Positions 18,653-26,905 of a stretch of 39,920 nucleotides of DNA are shown here, piece after piece (the stretch's first letter is position 1; every line of letters starts with the position of its first letter). This DNA is from JAAFHN01 sp031421855 (GTDB taxonomy: Bacteria > Pseudomonadota > Gammaproteobacteria > Burkholderiales > Burkholderiaceae_C). A program made the position numbers and the translations under genes. The notes under the pieces are model-generated. The model ran no database searches, had not been told where the DNA came from, and saw only the letters and a list, made by a program, of their open reading frames with translations. The DNA is taken from NCBI GenBank assembly GCA_031421855.1, contig JANOPN010000117.1, positions 1 to 39,920 of the forward strand, read 5' to 3'.

Positions 18653-19174
18653 AGCTGGCAGATGAGTGCGAAATCAATCGCATCCTTGCGCGAAGCCATC
18701 AAAGTGCTGGACTTTGATGCCCTGGTCACCATGAAAATGCGGCGCGGCGCGTACGTCACTGAAGTCAACGCCAAAGACCTGCAAGACGTCTTCCACCTTA
18801 TGGCGGTGCTAAAAGCAGATGCCGCGGGCAACGTGGCCAGCACCGCCACGGCAGCGCAATTGCTGGAACTTGAAACCCTGCACCAGCAGCTAGAAAAGTC
18901 CGTCAAAGACCGCGTCAAGTTTTTCCAGCTCAACGAAGCCTTCCACATCAAACTACCAGATGTAGCCAACAACCGTTGGGCAGGCCAAATGGTGGCCGAC
19001 CTGCGCAAAGTGATGAAGCTCAACCGCGCGCAGTCGTTGCTCAAAGCCGGGCGGATTGAAGAGTCGCTGGCCGAGCATGCCGCCATCATGGCGGCGTTGC
19101 CAAGCCAGGATGCAGTTGCTGCGCAGGCGGCGATACGCTCGCATGTTAAGAGTGGGCGGGAGGCGGCGGGTTAG
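18631..19174 (+). pseudogene. 5'-truncated, frameshifted duplicate of the GntR/FCD regulator
   Basis: From CAAAGGATCGACGA the DNA aligns with the GntR gene from 16798 to its end; the first 110 or so bases (start and part of the helix-turn-helix) are absent. Near 18680 the copy is 2 bases short (CGCATCCTTGCGC against CGCACGCCGCTGCGC), which shifts the frame. An ATG at 18662, 9 bases after the ATPase stop, opens the downstream frame and could yield a 170-residue protein (LREAIKVLDFDALV onward) with a complete FCD domain and no DNA-binding domain. It is either decay or a ligand-binding decoy. High similarity to the full copy points to recent duplication. Confidence 0.8.
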
Positions 19175-19264
19175 GCGCAATATTTTGATGCGCAAAGCGT
19201 GACTACGGTCCAGCTGTCTGTTCCAAAACGGTCAGCGTTGCTTCAGCGCCCCATATTCAAGGAG

Positions 19265-20365
19265 CTACGGGCAATTTCGAGAAAAAACCGTCAGTACATC
19301 CTTGTCACTTATTTGAATAGTGGGATCGATTTCTTGAGCAAATTTTTTAATACCAATCATGAAATCGTCTTGCTCACGCAGAGCCTCAGAGAGGACACTT
19401 AGTACCTTTTGTCTCGCGGCACTGCCCCCCCCTAGCGCCTGTGCACCAAGATCCAAAAAACGGCACAGTAACTTTGGGTGTGTCCGCTTTTTCGAAAAAT
19501 CATCAATCTCCTCATAGAATTCAAAATGGAGGGCAACAAAGACGCTACCAGGATTGAATGGAAAGCCTTGCCAATCCTTTAATTTCTCAAAGGCGCAAGC
19601 ATCTGCTTGGGTCTCCTGTTTTGCCAAATCTTCGCGCGTAGCTTTGACACTAACGCCGTGTTTTAGTAGTCCATGGCAAATTTCATGCACGATTGAAAAC
19701 GCCAGTACTGAGTTGTAGAAGTTATGAACGTTATTCAAGTATTCGCTATAACTTTTGCGATCAGTAATTGAATACGAGCCGTTTTCATAGAGTCCGAGAG
19801 ACATAATCGATACTGCACGATTTTCGATCTGTTTAGCTACACTCGGTACTAGCCGAAGTGCCGCAAAGCGAAACGCTCGTGCTTGCAAGCTTGGTACAAG
19901 CTCAGCTTCCTCCAAAATCGAGGCTAAATAATACGATCGCACAAGCAAACCAGATGGCACGACAATTTCGGAATTACCGGGGAAGTATTTAGCGACCACT
20001 CCAGGATCGGACACCACGCGTACATTCAATCGATTCAATATTTGAAGCTCTTCACTACCGAGCTTCCTTTTAAGGTATGAAATCAATTCACTTTCCCAGC
20101 GCCGAGCATTGTTTATCAAAATCTGTTCGTCTGCATCCATAAGAACGCGCTTGGCTTGAAGCTCGTCTATCGATAAAACAGTATCAGGCTTCTTAGTTTG
20201 TGCCGCATTTAAAACCGCCCCATATGCCCAATCCCGATGGCTTTTTGTATGTCCTCCCAACGACCCAAAAGTGTCTTTCGACAACCAACCGAAATACGCA
20301 TCAGCACTAAATGCCGAACAAGCCCAAAGCATGGCAAATAACAGTTTTAGCATCTTGAATTTCAT
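19265..20365 (-). CDS. secreted zinc-metallopeptidase-like protein
   Basis: The 366-residue protein has a signal peptide (MKFKMLKLLFAMLWACSAFS, cut near residue 21-23). HEICHGLLKHG (His227, Glu228, His231) is an HExxH metal site, and ETQADACAFE (Glu251, Asp255) about 20 residues later fits the third-ligand helix of M48-like gluzincins. A THPK phrase further on is also seen in that group. No transmembrane segment follows. Family assignment is by motif only. The gene lies 10 bp downstream of the PLA2-like gene, so the two form one transcript. Base composition is visibly lower in GC than the neighbours, suggesting transfer. Confidence 0.65.
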   Translation of the reverse strand: MKFKMLKLLFAMLWACSAFSADAYFGWLSKDTFGSLGGHTKSHRDWAYGAVLNAAQTKKPDTVLSIDELQAKRVLMDADEQILINNARRWESELISYLKRKLGSEELQILNRLNVRVVSDPGVVAKYFPGNSEIVVPSGLLVRSYYLASILEEAELVPSLQARAFRFAALRLVPSVAKQIENRAVSIMSLGLYENGSYSITDRKSYSEYLNNVHNFYNSVLAFSIVHEICHGLLKHGVSVKATREDLAKQETQADACAFEKLKDWQGFPFNPGSVFVALHFEFYEEIDDFSKKRTHPKLLCRFLDLGAQALGGGSAARQKVLSVLSEALREQDDFMIGIKKFAQEIDPTIQISDKDVLTVFSRNCP

Positions 20366-20375
20366 ATTGGCAAGG

Positions 20376-21074
20376 CTAATTTTTGATTTCGTTATTTATA
20401 TCAAGCCGAATAGGTTTAGTTAGATCTATTTCGGATTTTCCATTTTTCAAATCTTCAATAAATCGCACCTGCTTCTCAAGCGGCCAGTCATTCAACATTG
20501 AATTAAACGCTTGAATCGACTGCTTGCGCTCCGCTTCTGTCATGGAACTATCCTCTTGCTGCATACCTCGAAAAGGATCTTTACCACCCAATTGAACCGC
20601 AAATGGATATAAAGCGCTGAAGAAAGTACATTTAGAATTTCCGGGGTTGGTTTTCACTAAATCAATCAAAAATGTGCCGTCGCATGTTGCTCGCCGGTTT
20701 TCAGCTTCAATTTTGATTGGTTTCATTGCCACATCATCGCAGCTTGATTTTCCATAGAAATCACCACCTTTAACACATCTGAGATAGCTACACCGGGGCA
20801 GAGCTTTGTTGTCGTGTTTTTCACAATCTCCGTAGCAAATGTCGTGCGCATCACATGCCTTCTTGAATGAACAGCCGATTACCTTGATTTCGTCAGGTAC
20901 AAAGAATCGATTCCATCCAGTTCCACACCCGTTAGAAGTAGATATATTTTGTGCTTGTAGAGAAAAGCACGCGGCCGTCAACAAGATCATCAAAATTATT
21001 CTTATAGATGGATGCGACAAGCGCCTGGCAAAGGCAACACATCTCCTCTTGTATAAATTTGTAAATTTTTTCAT
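20376..21074 (-). CDS. secreted phospholipase A2-like protein
   Basis: The protein is about 232 residues. It has a basic N-region and a hydrophobic core (IRIILMILLTAACFSLQA), a signal peptide with an unusually long n-region. The mature part has a calcium-loop-like GCGTGW (near residue 49) and ACDAHDICYGDC (His77, Asp78), the CxxHDxCY active-site helix of phospholipase A2. At least ten cysteines suggest disulfides and an extracytoplasmic life. The C-terminal 90 residues have no motif I recognise. The ATG at 21074 follows GAGTGG; a GTG lies 6 bases upstream. Lower GC than the flanks, with the peptidase gene 10 bp downstream. Confidence 0.7.
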   Translation of the reverse strand: MKKFTNLYKRRCVAFARRLSHPSIRIILMILLTAACFSLQAQNISTSNGCGTGWNRFFVPDEIKVIGCSFKKACDAHDICYGDCEKHDNKALPRCSYLRCVKGGDFYGKSSCDDVAMKPIKIEAENRRATCDGTFLIDLVKTNPGNSKCTFFSALYPFAVQLGGKDPFRGMQQEDSSMTEAERKQSIQAFNSMLNDWPLEKQVRFIEDLKNGKSEIDLTKPIRLDINNEIKN

Positions 21075-21161
21075 ATCCACTCAATTTGTACCTGCTAATG
21101 CTAGTTAAGCTAACGTTGGTTGGGGTTCACCGACATCGGCGTCAGATCCATTTCCCAAAAC

Positions 21162-21193
21162 CACATTGAGTCTCAGAAAATAAGCTCAATGTG
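21162..21193. promoter_or_regulatory. 9-bp inverted repeat upstream of the PLA2/peptidase unit
   Basis: CACATTGAG and CTCAATGTG are perfect arms separated by 14 bp, about 90 bp before the PLA2-like start. Arm length and spacing suit a dimeric regulator. Confidence 0.45.
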
Positions 21194-21233
21194 AGTACAT
21201 GTTACCGATATTCCGAAAAATCACAAGGCGCGA

Positions 21234-21253
21234 CATCATCAAAAGTGATGATG
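21234..21253. promoter_or_regulatory. 8-bp stem hairpin
   Basis: CATCATCA and TGATGATG pair around AAAG. There is no T-run on either strand. It could be a hairpin in the 5' leader of the minus-strand unit or a second binding site. Confidence 0.35.
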
Positions 21254-21534
21254 AAAATAAGACATAGGGTTTACACTAATTCACTGAACACACAAACATC
21301 AATAAGGCTTGCGCAACGAAGCTAGGCCAATTTGCCTTTCTTCTATCTGTCTGACCGACCACGGCTAAACCTGTGATGCGGCTGTCGTTGCTCGGTGGGC
21401 GCTTGTACAAAGCGCACCCCCCCGCCCTCCGCGCTTGATTTTTTTGCGCTACTTGTGTTGTATGCGCGATGGCATTTCATAGCGTTCATGCGCCTTGCAA
21501 GCCGCGGGCTGATGGCGCGCAGGCAGCTTACTCA

Positions 21535-21624
21535 CTACACATTCAATAGCTGCTTACGCAATATTCTATTGGGCTATAGCCTGATTTATATCTGAAATCA
21601 GGTCGCCTGCAGCATTTGTGTCAC
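21535..21624 (+). repeat. 90-bp imperfect repeat, left copy
   Basis: It aligns without gaps to 24442-24531 at about 74 of 90 positions (hand count). It contains the hairpin CCTGATTT/AAATCAGG with a 7-nt loop. The two copies are direct repeats flanking the toxin-antitoxin cluster and the truncated transporter. Confidence 0.8.
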
Positions 21625-21808
21625 TGTAGGCATGGCGCTTCTGTGCCCTAGGGTTCTACCGGCTTGGTTGTGGTGGCAACGCCCACGATGGCTCGCTGGC
21701 GTGGCACAGCCAGCCGCGCTCGCAGGCGGGTTGTCCGTGGGGCACGGTGCAGGCCGGGCTTGCGCTGACCGACTGCAAGCCCTTGGGCGAGGTGGCTGGG
21801 CTCAGCGG

Positions 21809-22186
21809 ATGCAGATGGACACTGCACATGCGCCACATTGCACATGGCCACACCTCTCAGCCGGGCGGCAACGTGTTGGCAGAGCGCGGTTTCCTGCCTG
21901 CTACAGGCTACAGCGCTTGCAGGCAGCACCTAGCAAGCGATTTGGCCTAGTGCCGCAGCACACAGGCCGGGGCTGCCGCCCTGCAGTGCGCGGGACATCC
22001 GCATCAAGCAGGCCAACGACACCTGGCACGTGATGGTTGTCGCGAAGTTTGAGGCAGCTCTGCGTGCTGCACTGTTTGCAAAAGAAGGCGCGGGCTAGCA
22101 GCCAACAGGATAAAGCCACACACCCAAGCCTGACGAAAACCTGTGGTGCGGCGAACAAAAAGACAGGCAGGTTCGTGCTGCGCCCT
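21809..22186 (+). pseudogene. decayed antitoxin-toxin-antitoxin remnant A
   Basis: From the ATG at 21809 the DNA resembles the start of the intact antitoxin gene (23222) and reaches the phrase LAERGFLPATGY (compare LELGFPPAEAKR). It then switches near 21935 to a HigB/Gp49-like toxin, still readable as RDIRIKQANDTWHVMVVAKFE before a frameshift and stop. Near 22150 it returns to antitoxin sequence, NKKTGRF (compare NKKTGKF), and ends against the minus-strand antitoxin stop at 22188. Deletions and stops make it non-functional. Possible older toxin traces lie upstream at 21750-21808. Confidence 0.65.
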
Positions 22187-22187
22187 T

Positions 22188-22508
22188 TCAGCGCGCCAAA
22201 CCAAACTGCATGTCGCGCCCCAAGGCGCTGGCGGCTTTGCTGAGGGTGGCCAAGGTGACGGCGAGGTCGGTTTCGTCCAGCAGGCGGCGCACTACGGCGC
22301 GGCTGGTGCCCATGCGTTTGGCCATTTCGGTTTGGGTGACGTTGGCTTTTTCCATGGCTTGGCCAAATTCCCAAGCTATCACGCGTTTGATGGCCAGACT
22401 GGTGGCTATTTCTAGCCGCCCCTCATCGCGCAAGAAGTCTTCAAAGTCGCTGCCAATATGGGGGTTGGGTTGGGTAGCCTCGGGCTTGGTTTTAATGGCT
22501 CGTGTCAT
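22188..22508 (-). CDS. higA: XRE-family antitoxin (HigA-like)
   Basis: The protein is about 106 residues. The helix-turn-helix (about 55-80, VTQTEMAKRMGTSRAVVRRLL) is preceded by a helical IKRVIAWEFGQAMEKA. It follows the toxin gene by 16 bp, the HigBA order. The ATG at 22508 is chosen because GGAG lies 6 bases upstream; a GTG at 22520 is an alternative. It should bind the toxin and repress the pair. Confidence 0.82.
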   Translation of the reverse strand: MTRAIKTKPEATQPNPHIGSDFEDFLRDEGRLEIATSLAIKRVIAWEFGQAMEKANVTQTEMAKRMGTSRAVVRRLLDETDLAVTLATLSKAASALGRDMQFGLAR

Positions 22509-22524
22509 GGGTATCTCCACACGG

Positions 22525-22872
22525 TTAGGGTTGATCTGAGAGCTGTTTCAGCCGATTTTTGGCGGTTTGCAGCTCTGCGTCAGGTGTTTGGGGGCTCTTT
22601 TTGATGAAACCATGCAACAGCACGGCATGCCCCGCTTGCACCGTAAACAAAACTCTGGCGATACGGTCTGCCAAAGTAACACGCACCTCCCACAAGTTCG
22701 CTTGCATTTTGCGCACCAAGGGCATGCCGAGTGGCCAGCCAAACTGCACCAGGCGTATCTCATCGCCGATGGTTTTGCGGTCTGCCTCGTCAAGCGCCTT
22801 GAGCCATTCGCGCACGGGCTCGCGGTTGGAGCCTGATTTGTAGAATTTGACGGTGAGTTTGGGGCGATTCAT
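22525..22872 (-). CDS. higB: RelE/HigB-type toxin (phage Gp49-like)
   Basis: The 115-residue basic protein has the Gp49-like pattern: VKFYKSGSNREPVREWLKAL, then KTIGDEIRLVQFGWPLGMPL, LWEVRV, RVLFTVQAGHAVLLHGFIKK and a closing helix. It is likely a ribosome-dependent or free mRNA interferase. The ATG at 22872 is preceded within 20 bp by GATACAATACAA, a possible -10 and half-site pair. It is divergent from remnant B, which starts at 22906. Confidence 0.82.
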   Translation of the reverse strand: MNRPKLTVKFYKSGSNREPVREWLKALDEADRKTIGDEIRLVQFGWPLGMPLVRKMQANLWEVRVTLADRIARVLFTVQAGHAVLLHGFIKKSPQTPDAELQTAKNRLKQLSDQP

Positions 22873-22905
22873 CGATCTTGTATTGTATCAAAAAAGAGTC
22901 AATTT

Positions 22906-23225
22906 ATGAACAACAAACCGGTTACGACTCGATCGAGTGCAAAGCTGTTTGTAGAGTGCGGCTTTCCGTCTGCTGGATGCATTAGCGCTGTCAGGCAGCA
23001 ATGAGCAAGTGATTTCGCCATGTTCGAGGTCAGGCTGGTACGAGGGAAATCCGCATCAATGAGGCCAACGGCATCTACCGTGTGATGTATGTTGCGAAGT
23101 TTGAGGAAGCTATTTACGTGCTGCACTGCTTTCAAAAGAAGACGCAGGCTACCAGCAAGCAGGACAAAGCCATTGCCGAGGCGCGCTACCGCGCTGTGGC
23201 TGACTTGAGAAAGGCTAAAAAATGA
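22906..23225 (+). pseudogene. decayed antitoxin-toxin remnant B
   Basis: An ATG at 22906 opens a 31-codon reading that includes AKLFVECGFPSAG, a relic of the antitoxin N-terminal half, ending at TGA. The DNA then changes to a Gp49-like toxin, from AGTREIRINEANGIYRVMYV through FQKKTQATSKQDKA to its natural stop at 23223-23225, which overlaps the next ATG by 4 bases. The toxin start and first third are missing. The antitoxin-to-toxin junction is at the equivalent place in remnant A. Confidence 0.7.
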
Positions 23226-23554
23226 AAATTGACACTGAAGTGCGCCACATCACCAAGCCAGGCGCAAACCTGTTTTTAGAGCTCGGTTTTCCGCCAGCAG
23301 AGGCTAAGCGCCTGCAGGCTGCTTCGCGCAAGCAGATTAACGACACGCTACTGCTCAAGCAGCAGCTCATGGACGAGCTGTCTGGCTGGATTGCTGAGCA
23401 TCACCTCAAGCAAGCGGAGGCCGCCGAAATTTTGAAGGTCTCGCGCCCGCGTGTGTCGGATGTGGTGAACAAAAAGACAGGCAAGTTCACTATCGATACC
23501 CTGGTGGGTATGCTGAGCCTGGTGGGCAAGCCGGTGAAGCTAGCGGTGGGCTGA
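23222..23554 (+). CDS. orphan XRE-type antitoxin of a decayed HigBA pair
   Basis: The 110-residue protein has a helix-turn-helix at about 55-105 (LKQAEAAEILKVSRPRVSDVV, then NKKTGKFTIDTL). The reading frame is intact, and the 4-base overlap with the toxin stop is preserved even though the toxin gene upstream is broken. It may persist as a plain repressor or as an anti-addiction antitoxin against a related toxin. Confidence 0.8.
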   Translation: MKIDTEVRHITKPGANLFLELGFPPAEAKRLQAASRKQINDTLLLKQQLMDELSGWIAEHHLKQAEAAEILKVSRPRVSDVVNKKTGKFTIDTLVGMLSLVGKPVKLAVG

Positions 23555-23707
23555 CGGCTACTGCGCAAGCGGCCTAGAAGATGCTGGTTGCGGCGTGCAC
23601 GCGGGTTGCGCAAAGTGGTCTCGTGTCAAAGCGTGGCTGCGCGTCGGCGCGCAAGGCTTTGTAGCGAGACGCGATCGGTGCGGACGCTGCCATGCGTTCG
23701 CATTCAC

Positions 23708-24388
23708 TCACCGCCTAGAAAACCTCACCACCCCTGTGGCCAAGGCTGTGCCTGCGACGATCACGACTGCGCAGATGATCATCCAATTTGTGACGGCTTC
23801 TGCTAGGAAGACTGCGCCGTAAAACATGCCAAAGACGGGGATCAAGAACGTCACTGACAGTGCCTTGGCTGGGCCGACGCTGGTCATGAGTCTGAAGTAG
23901 AGGATGTAGGCGACGGCTGTGCAAATGATGCCCAAAAAGACGATGGCTGCCCACGACTGCGTGCTGGGGTTGGTCTGGGGCCAGGTGAGTGCGGCTGGGA
24001 TGGCCAAGGCGAGTGTGGCGCCGATTTGGGTGCCTGTGGCGATTACGCTGGAGTGGACTTCGCTTAGGTAGCGCTTGGTGTAGCAGCTCACAAGTCCATA
24101 GCAAACCGTGGCGGCAATACAAGCTGCGATGGCCCAAGTGGCATCTCCTGTGTCGCCGTTGAATGAGGTTTTGCCACTGGCCATCATTGCCACACCCATC
24201 AGGCCGACAAACAAGCCCACCACGCGTGAACCACTGAGTCGATCTTTGAGCCAGACCCATGCAATCGCCGCTGCAAAAAGCGGCGCTGCGGCGTTGAGCA
24301 CCGAGGCCAAGCCGGTGGTGATGTGCATCACGGCGTAGGCAAACAGTGAAAACGGAATGGCGCAATTGACCACCCCCGCTGCGAACAC
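23708..24388 (-). pseudogene. 5'-truncated DMT/EamA transporter
   Basis: About 226 residues of an EamA-type permease can be read: several hydrophobic helices, the first half ending in LKDRLSGSRVVGLFVGLMGVAMMASG and a full second half. Members are usually near 300 residues with ten helices; about the first 70 are missing. Upstream in frame there is a short duplicated phrase, TDPPTER-TDPPTDR, and then a stop at 24434. The GTG at 24388 is the only nearby start. It is probably a remnant, though a shortened protein cannot be excluded. Confidence 0.7.
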
Positions 24389-24735
24389 CTTGCGGTCGGT
24401 TGGAGGGTCAGTGCGTTCGGTCGGAGGGTCAGTTTAGTGGCTACACATTTGATAGCTGCTTGCGCGATACTCCTTTGGGCTAAAGCCTGATTCCCATCTG
24501 AAATCAGGTTGCCTACGGCATATGTGGCACCTGCAACCTATGCTAACGCGGATCCGCTTGGCTAGCGCCTGAACCCATGCCTCGATCAATTCGGTTGCTT
24601 CTACCTCTTGGCCTACCGCGCTTGCATCCGAACGAGTACCTTTGCCGCCCAGCGTTTTGGCGCGATGCCAGTGGCATTCGGTTTTTTCATTCCGCTACGG
24701 CCTCGTGGGTTGAACAAAATGCGGCGACGTAGGCG
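24389..24735. other. gap with repeat and debris upstream of the truncated transporter
   Basis: It contains a near-tandem repeat of GGAGGGTCAG (about 24405 and 24425), then the right 90-bp repeat copy. About 200 bp (24532-24735) follow in which I recognise no gene, RNA or motif. Confidence 0.5.
24442..24531 (+). repeat. 90-bp imperfect repeat, right copy
   Basis: This is the partner of 21535-21624. It starts CTACACATT, includes TAGCTGCTTGCGC and the stem CCTGATT/AATCAGG, and ends GTGGCAC. Similar hairpin-bearing intergenic repeats occur in Comamonadaceae genomes, from memory; not searched. Confidence 0.8.
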
Positions 24736-26790
24736 TCAACCCCGCACGCGACCCAGCCACGCCAACAATTCAGACTCGTCGTTCAACACCTGCATCGGCG
24801 GCAAAGCGGCCATCAGGCGGCGGCCGTAGCTTGAGACTGCCAGACGCCTGTCGGTGACGATGAGCGCGCCCTGGTCGGTTTCGTGTCGTATGAGCCGCCC
24901 TGCGCCTTGCTTCAAGGCGACCGCGGCCTCGGCCAGTTGATACGCAGCAAATGGGTTTTTGCCTTGTTGTTGCAGTCTGAGTGAACGCGCCTGCACCAGC
25001 GGATCGCTTGGCGGCGGGAACGGCAACTTGTCAATGAAAACGGCTTGCAAAGCCTCGCCGGGCAGGTCAACGCCCTCCCAAAAGCTTGCGGACCCCACCA
25101 ACACGGCGCCTTGTTCGCCCATCCCGTTGGCCTGTCCGGCTGAGTCGCCAAAACTTCGAAATCGCTCAATCAGCTCTCGCTTGGGCAAAGTCCCCTGAAC
25201 CAAGATCGCGATTGACTCGGGCAAATGTTGGCGTAAGGCTTCGCTGACGGCATTCAAGGCCCGCAAGGTGGTCGTGAGAACCATGGTTCTGCCGCCCAAC
25301 ACCAAGGCAACTTTGGCCGCCAAGGCTGCAACCGCGTGGCTGTGGCTGGGGTCGCTGGGCTCGGGGAAATCACGGGGCACGAACACGCCCGCTTGGGCAG
25401 CGTAGTCAAACGGGCTGCTCACACGCAAGACTGTCGCAGCATCCAAGCCGCAGGCCTCGGTGAACCAGCTCAACCGGTCGTCGTCGCCCAAAGTGGCTGA
25501 AGTAAAAATCCACGCACGACGCTCGGGCTCTGTCGATGTTTGGGTGTTTGAAGTCGGGGCCGTCTCTGGCGGCTTCCAGACCCGTTTTTTGAGTGCTTCG
25601 GCAATGTCGAGCGGGCTTTGAACCAAACGAAGCTGTTGATTCACATCAAGCCAGCGCACGCTGTCAACGGGGCACGTTTGGGTAAACGCGTCGCATCGCT
25701 CCAAAAACTCCTTGGCTCGGGTTTGCAGCCTGGCCAATTCTGGGTTGAGTTCACTCACTGTTGCGAGTGCGTCATGCAACTCAAATGTCGCGGTCCTCAG
25801 CCCCACGAGGGCCTGAGTCCAATCGACTTCATTGAGCCCATTGGGTTGTTGTGCCGTCCAGTTCAACCGAACCGTGTCCGCCTTGCCGCCATAGCTGCGC
25901 GTAGACGGCCCTGCCGCCAAACGCAGGTCACGCATGGCGTTCTCAAGCGACGCGGCAAGCGCCTGCCATTCGCACAAGCCGCGGGCGTGTTGCAAGCCAC
26001 TGGCCAGCGCGTCGTGCGCTAAATCAAGCGCTTGATGGCTTGACAACACCGCACCGAGAAACTGAATACCGGTTTCGTTGAGTTGGTGGGCTTCGTCCAA
26101 AATCACCACGTCGACGCTGGGCAACAGCTCGGCCATGCCTGACTCGCGCACCGACATGTCGGCAAAGAACAAATGGTGATTGACGACCACGACATCGGCA
26201 CCCAAAGCCTCACGCCTCGCGGCATAAACGTAGCAGCTGCGATATTTAGAGCATTCGCTGCCCAAACAGTTCTCTCGGGTTGAGGTGACGGCGGCAATGG
26301 CGCTTGAGCGCTCATCGAGCCCTTCGATCTCAGCCAGGTCACCGGTTCGCGTACTCAACGCCCATCGCTCAATGCGCGCCAGTGTTCGCGCTGCATATTT
26401 GTCAATGCCGCCCCCGTCGCCTTGACGCGCACCTTCGAGCCGCTCCACGCACAAATAACTGCTGCGCCCTTTAAGCAACGCCAGCTTGATCGGCAAACCC
26501 ATGTGTTCGGCCAACGCCGGAATATCGCGCCCATGCAACTGATCTTGGAGTGTTTTGGTCGCCGTCGACACCAAAACCCGCTTGCCACTCAACAGGGCAG
26601 GTACCAGGTAGGCAAACGTCTTTCCGGTGCCGGTGCCCGCCTCAACAACCAAGGCGCCACCGTTTGCGACCACGTCGGCGACAGCTTTCGCCATCTCGGT
26701 TTGCCCCTCGCGGGAAACAAAGCGCTCTGACATGCTGGATAGCATGCCGTCGACGGCAAAAGCATCAACGGTTAGCTGTTGAAGGTTCAT
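24736..26790 (-). CDS. DinG/YoaA-type iron-sulfur DNA helicase
   Basis: The 684-residue SF2 helicase of the XPD group has a Walker A motif AGTGTGKT (51-58), DEAH (232-235), and four cysteines (114, 175, 180, 186) in the expected spacing for a 4Fe-4S cluster. VVNHHLFFAD and the C-terminal motif VI region (AVALKQGAGRLIRHETDQGA) are also present. It unwinds 5'-tailed DNA or resolves R-loops and similar structures, by family. The ATG at 26790 faces the divergent PP2C gene 115 bp away. Confidence 0.92.
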   Translation of the reverse strand: MNLQQLTVDAFAVDGMLSSMSERFVSREGQTEMAKAVADVVANGGALVVEAGTGTGKTFAYLVPALLSGKRVLVSTATKTLQDQLHGRDIPALAEHMGLPIKLALLKGRSSYLCVERLEGARQGDGGGIDKYAARTLARIERWALSTRTGDLAEIEGLDERSSAIAAVTSTRENCLGSECSKYRSCYVYAARREALGADVVVVNHHLFFADMSVRESGMAELLPSVDVVILDEAHQLNETGIQFLGAVLSSHQALDLAHDALASGLQHARGLCEWQALAASLENAMRDLRLAAGPSTRSYGGKADTVRLNWTAQQPNGLNEVDWTQALVGLRTATFELHDALATVSELNPELARLQTRAKEFLERCDAFTQTCPVDSVRWLDVNQQLRLVQSPLDIAEALKKRVWKPPETAPTSNTQTSTEPERRAWIFTSATLGDDDRLSWFTEACGLDAATVLRVSSPFDYAAQAGVFVPRDFPEPSDPSHSHAVAALAAKVALVLGGRTMVLTTTLRALNAVSEALRQHLPESIAILVQGTLPKRELIERFRSFGDSAGQANGMGEQGAVLVGSASFWEGVDLPGEALQAVFIDKLPFPPPSDPLVQARSLRLQQQGKNPFAAYQLAEAAVALKQGAGRLIRHETDQGALIVTDRRLAVSSYGRRLMAALPPMQVLNDESELLAWLGRVRG

Positions 26791-26905
26791 GAATTGAATA
26801 CAAAGTTAGGCATCGCAGACCGACCCACAGACGAGGTGCGGCTACGGGTTGATGATAAGGTTTTGAGCCTGGCGCGATCCCTTGGCTGGACTATCATCAC
26901 GCCAT

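Larger units (their letters stand above)
21081..21534. other. intergenic region upstream of the PLA2-like gene
   Basis: No convincing gene. The part nearest the PLA2-like start is AT-rich and holds a 9-bp inverted repeat and an 8-bp hairpin (listed separately). From about 21350 the composition returns to high GC. Confidence 0.5.

Noticed and set aside
21395..22033. Several open frames on both strands in the high-GC part of the gap
   Set aside because: They overlap each other, the 90-bp repeat and remnant A, and show no coherent domain; they are by-products of GC-rich debris.
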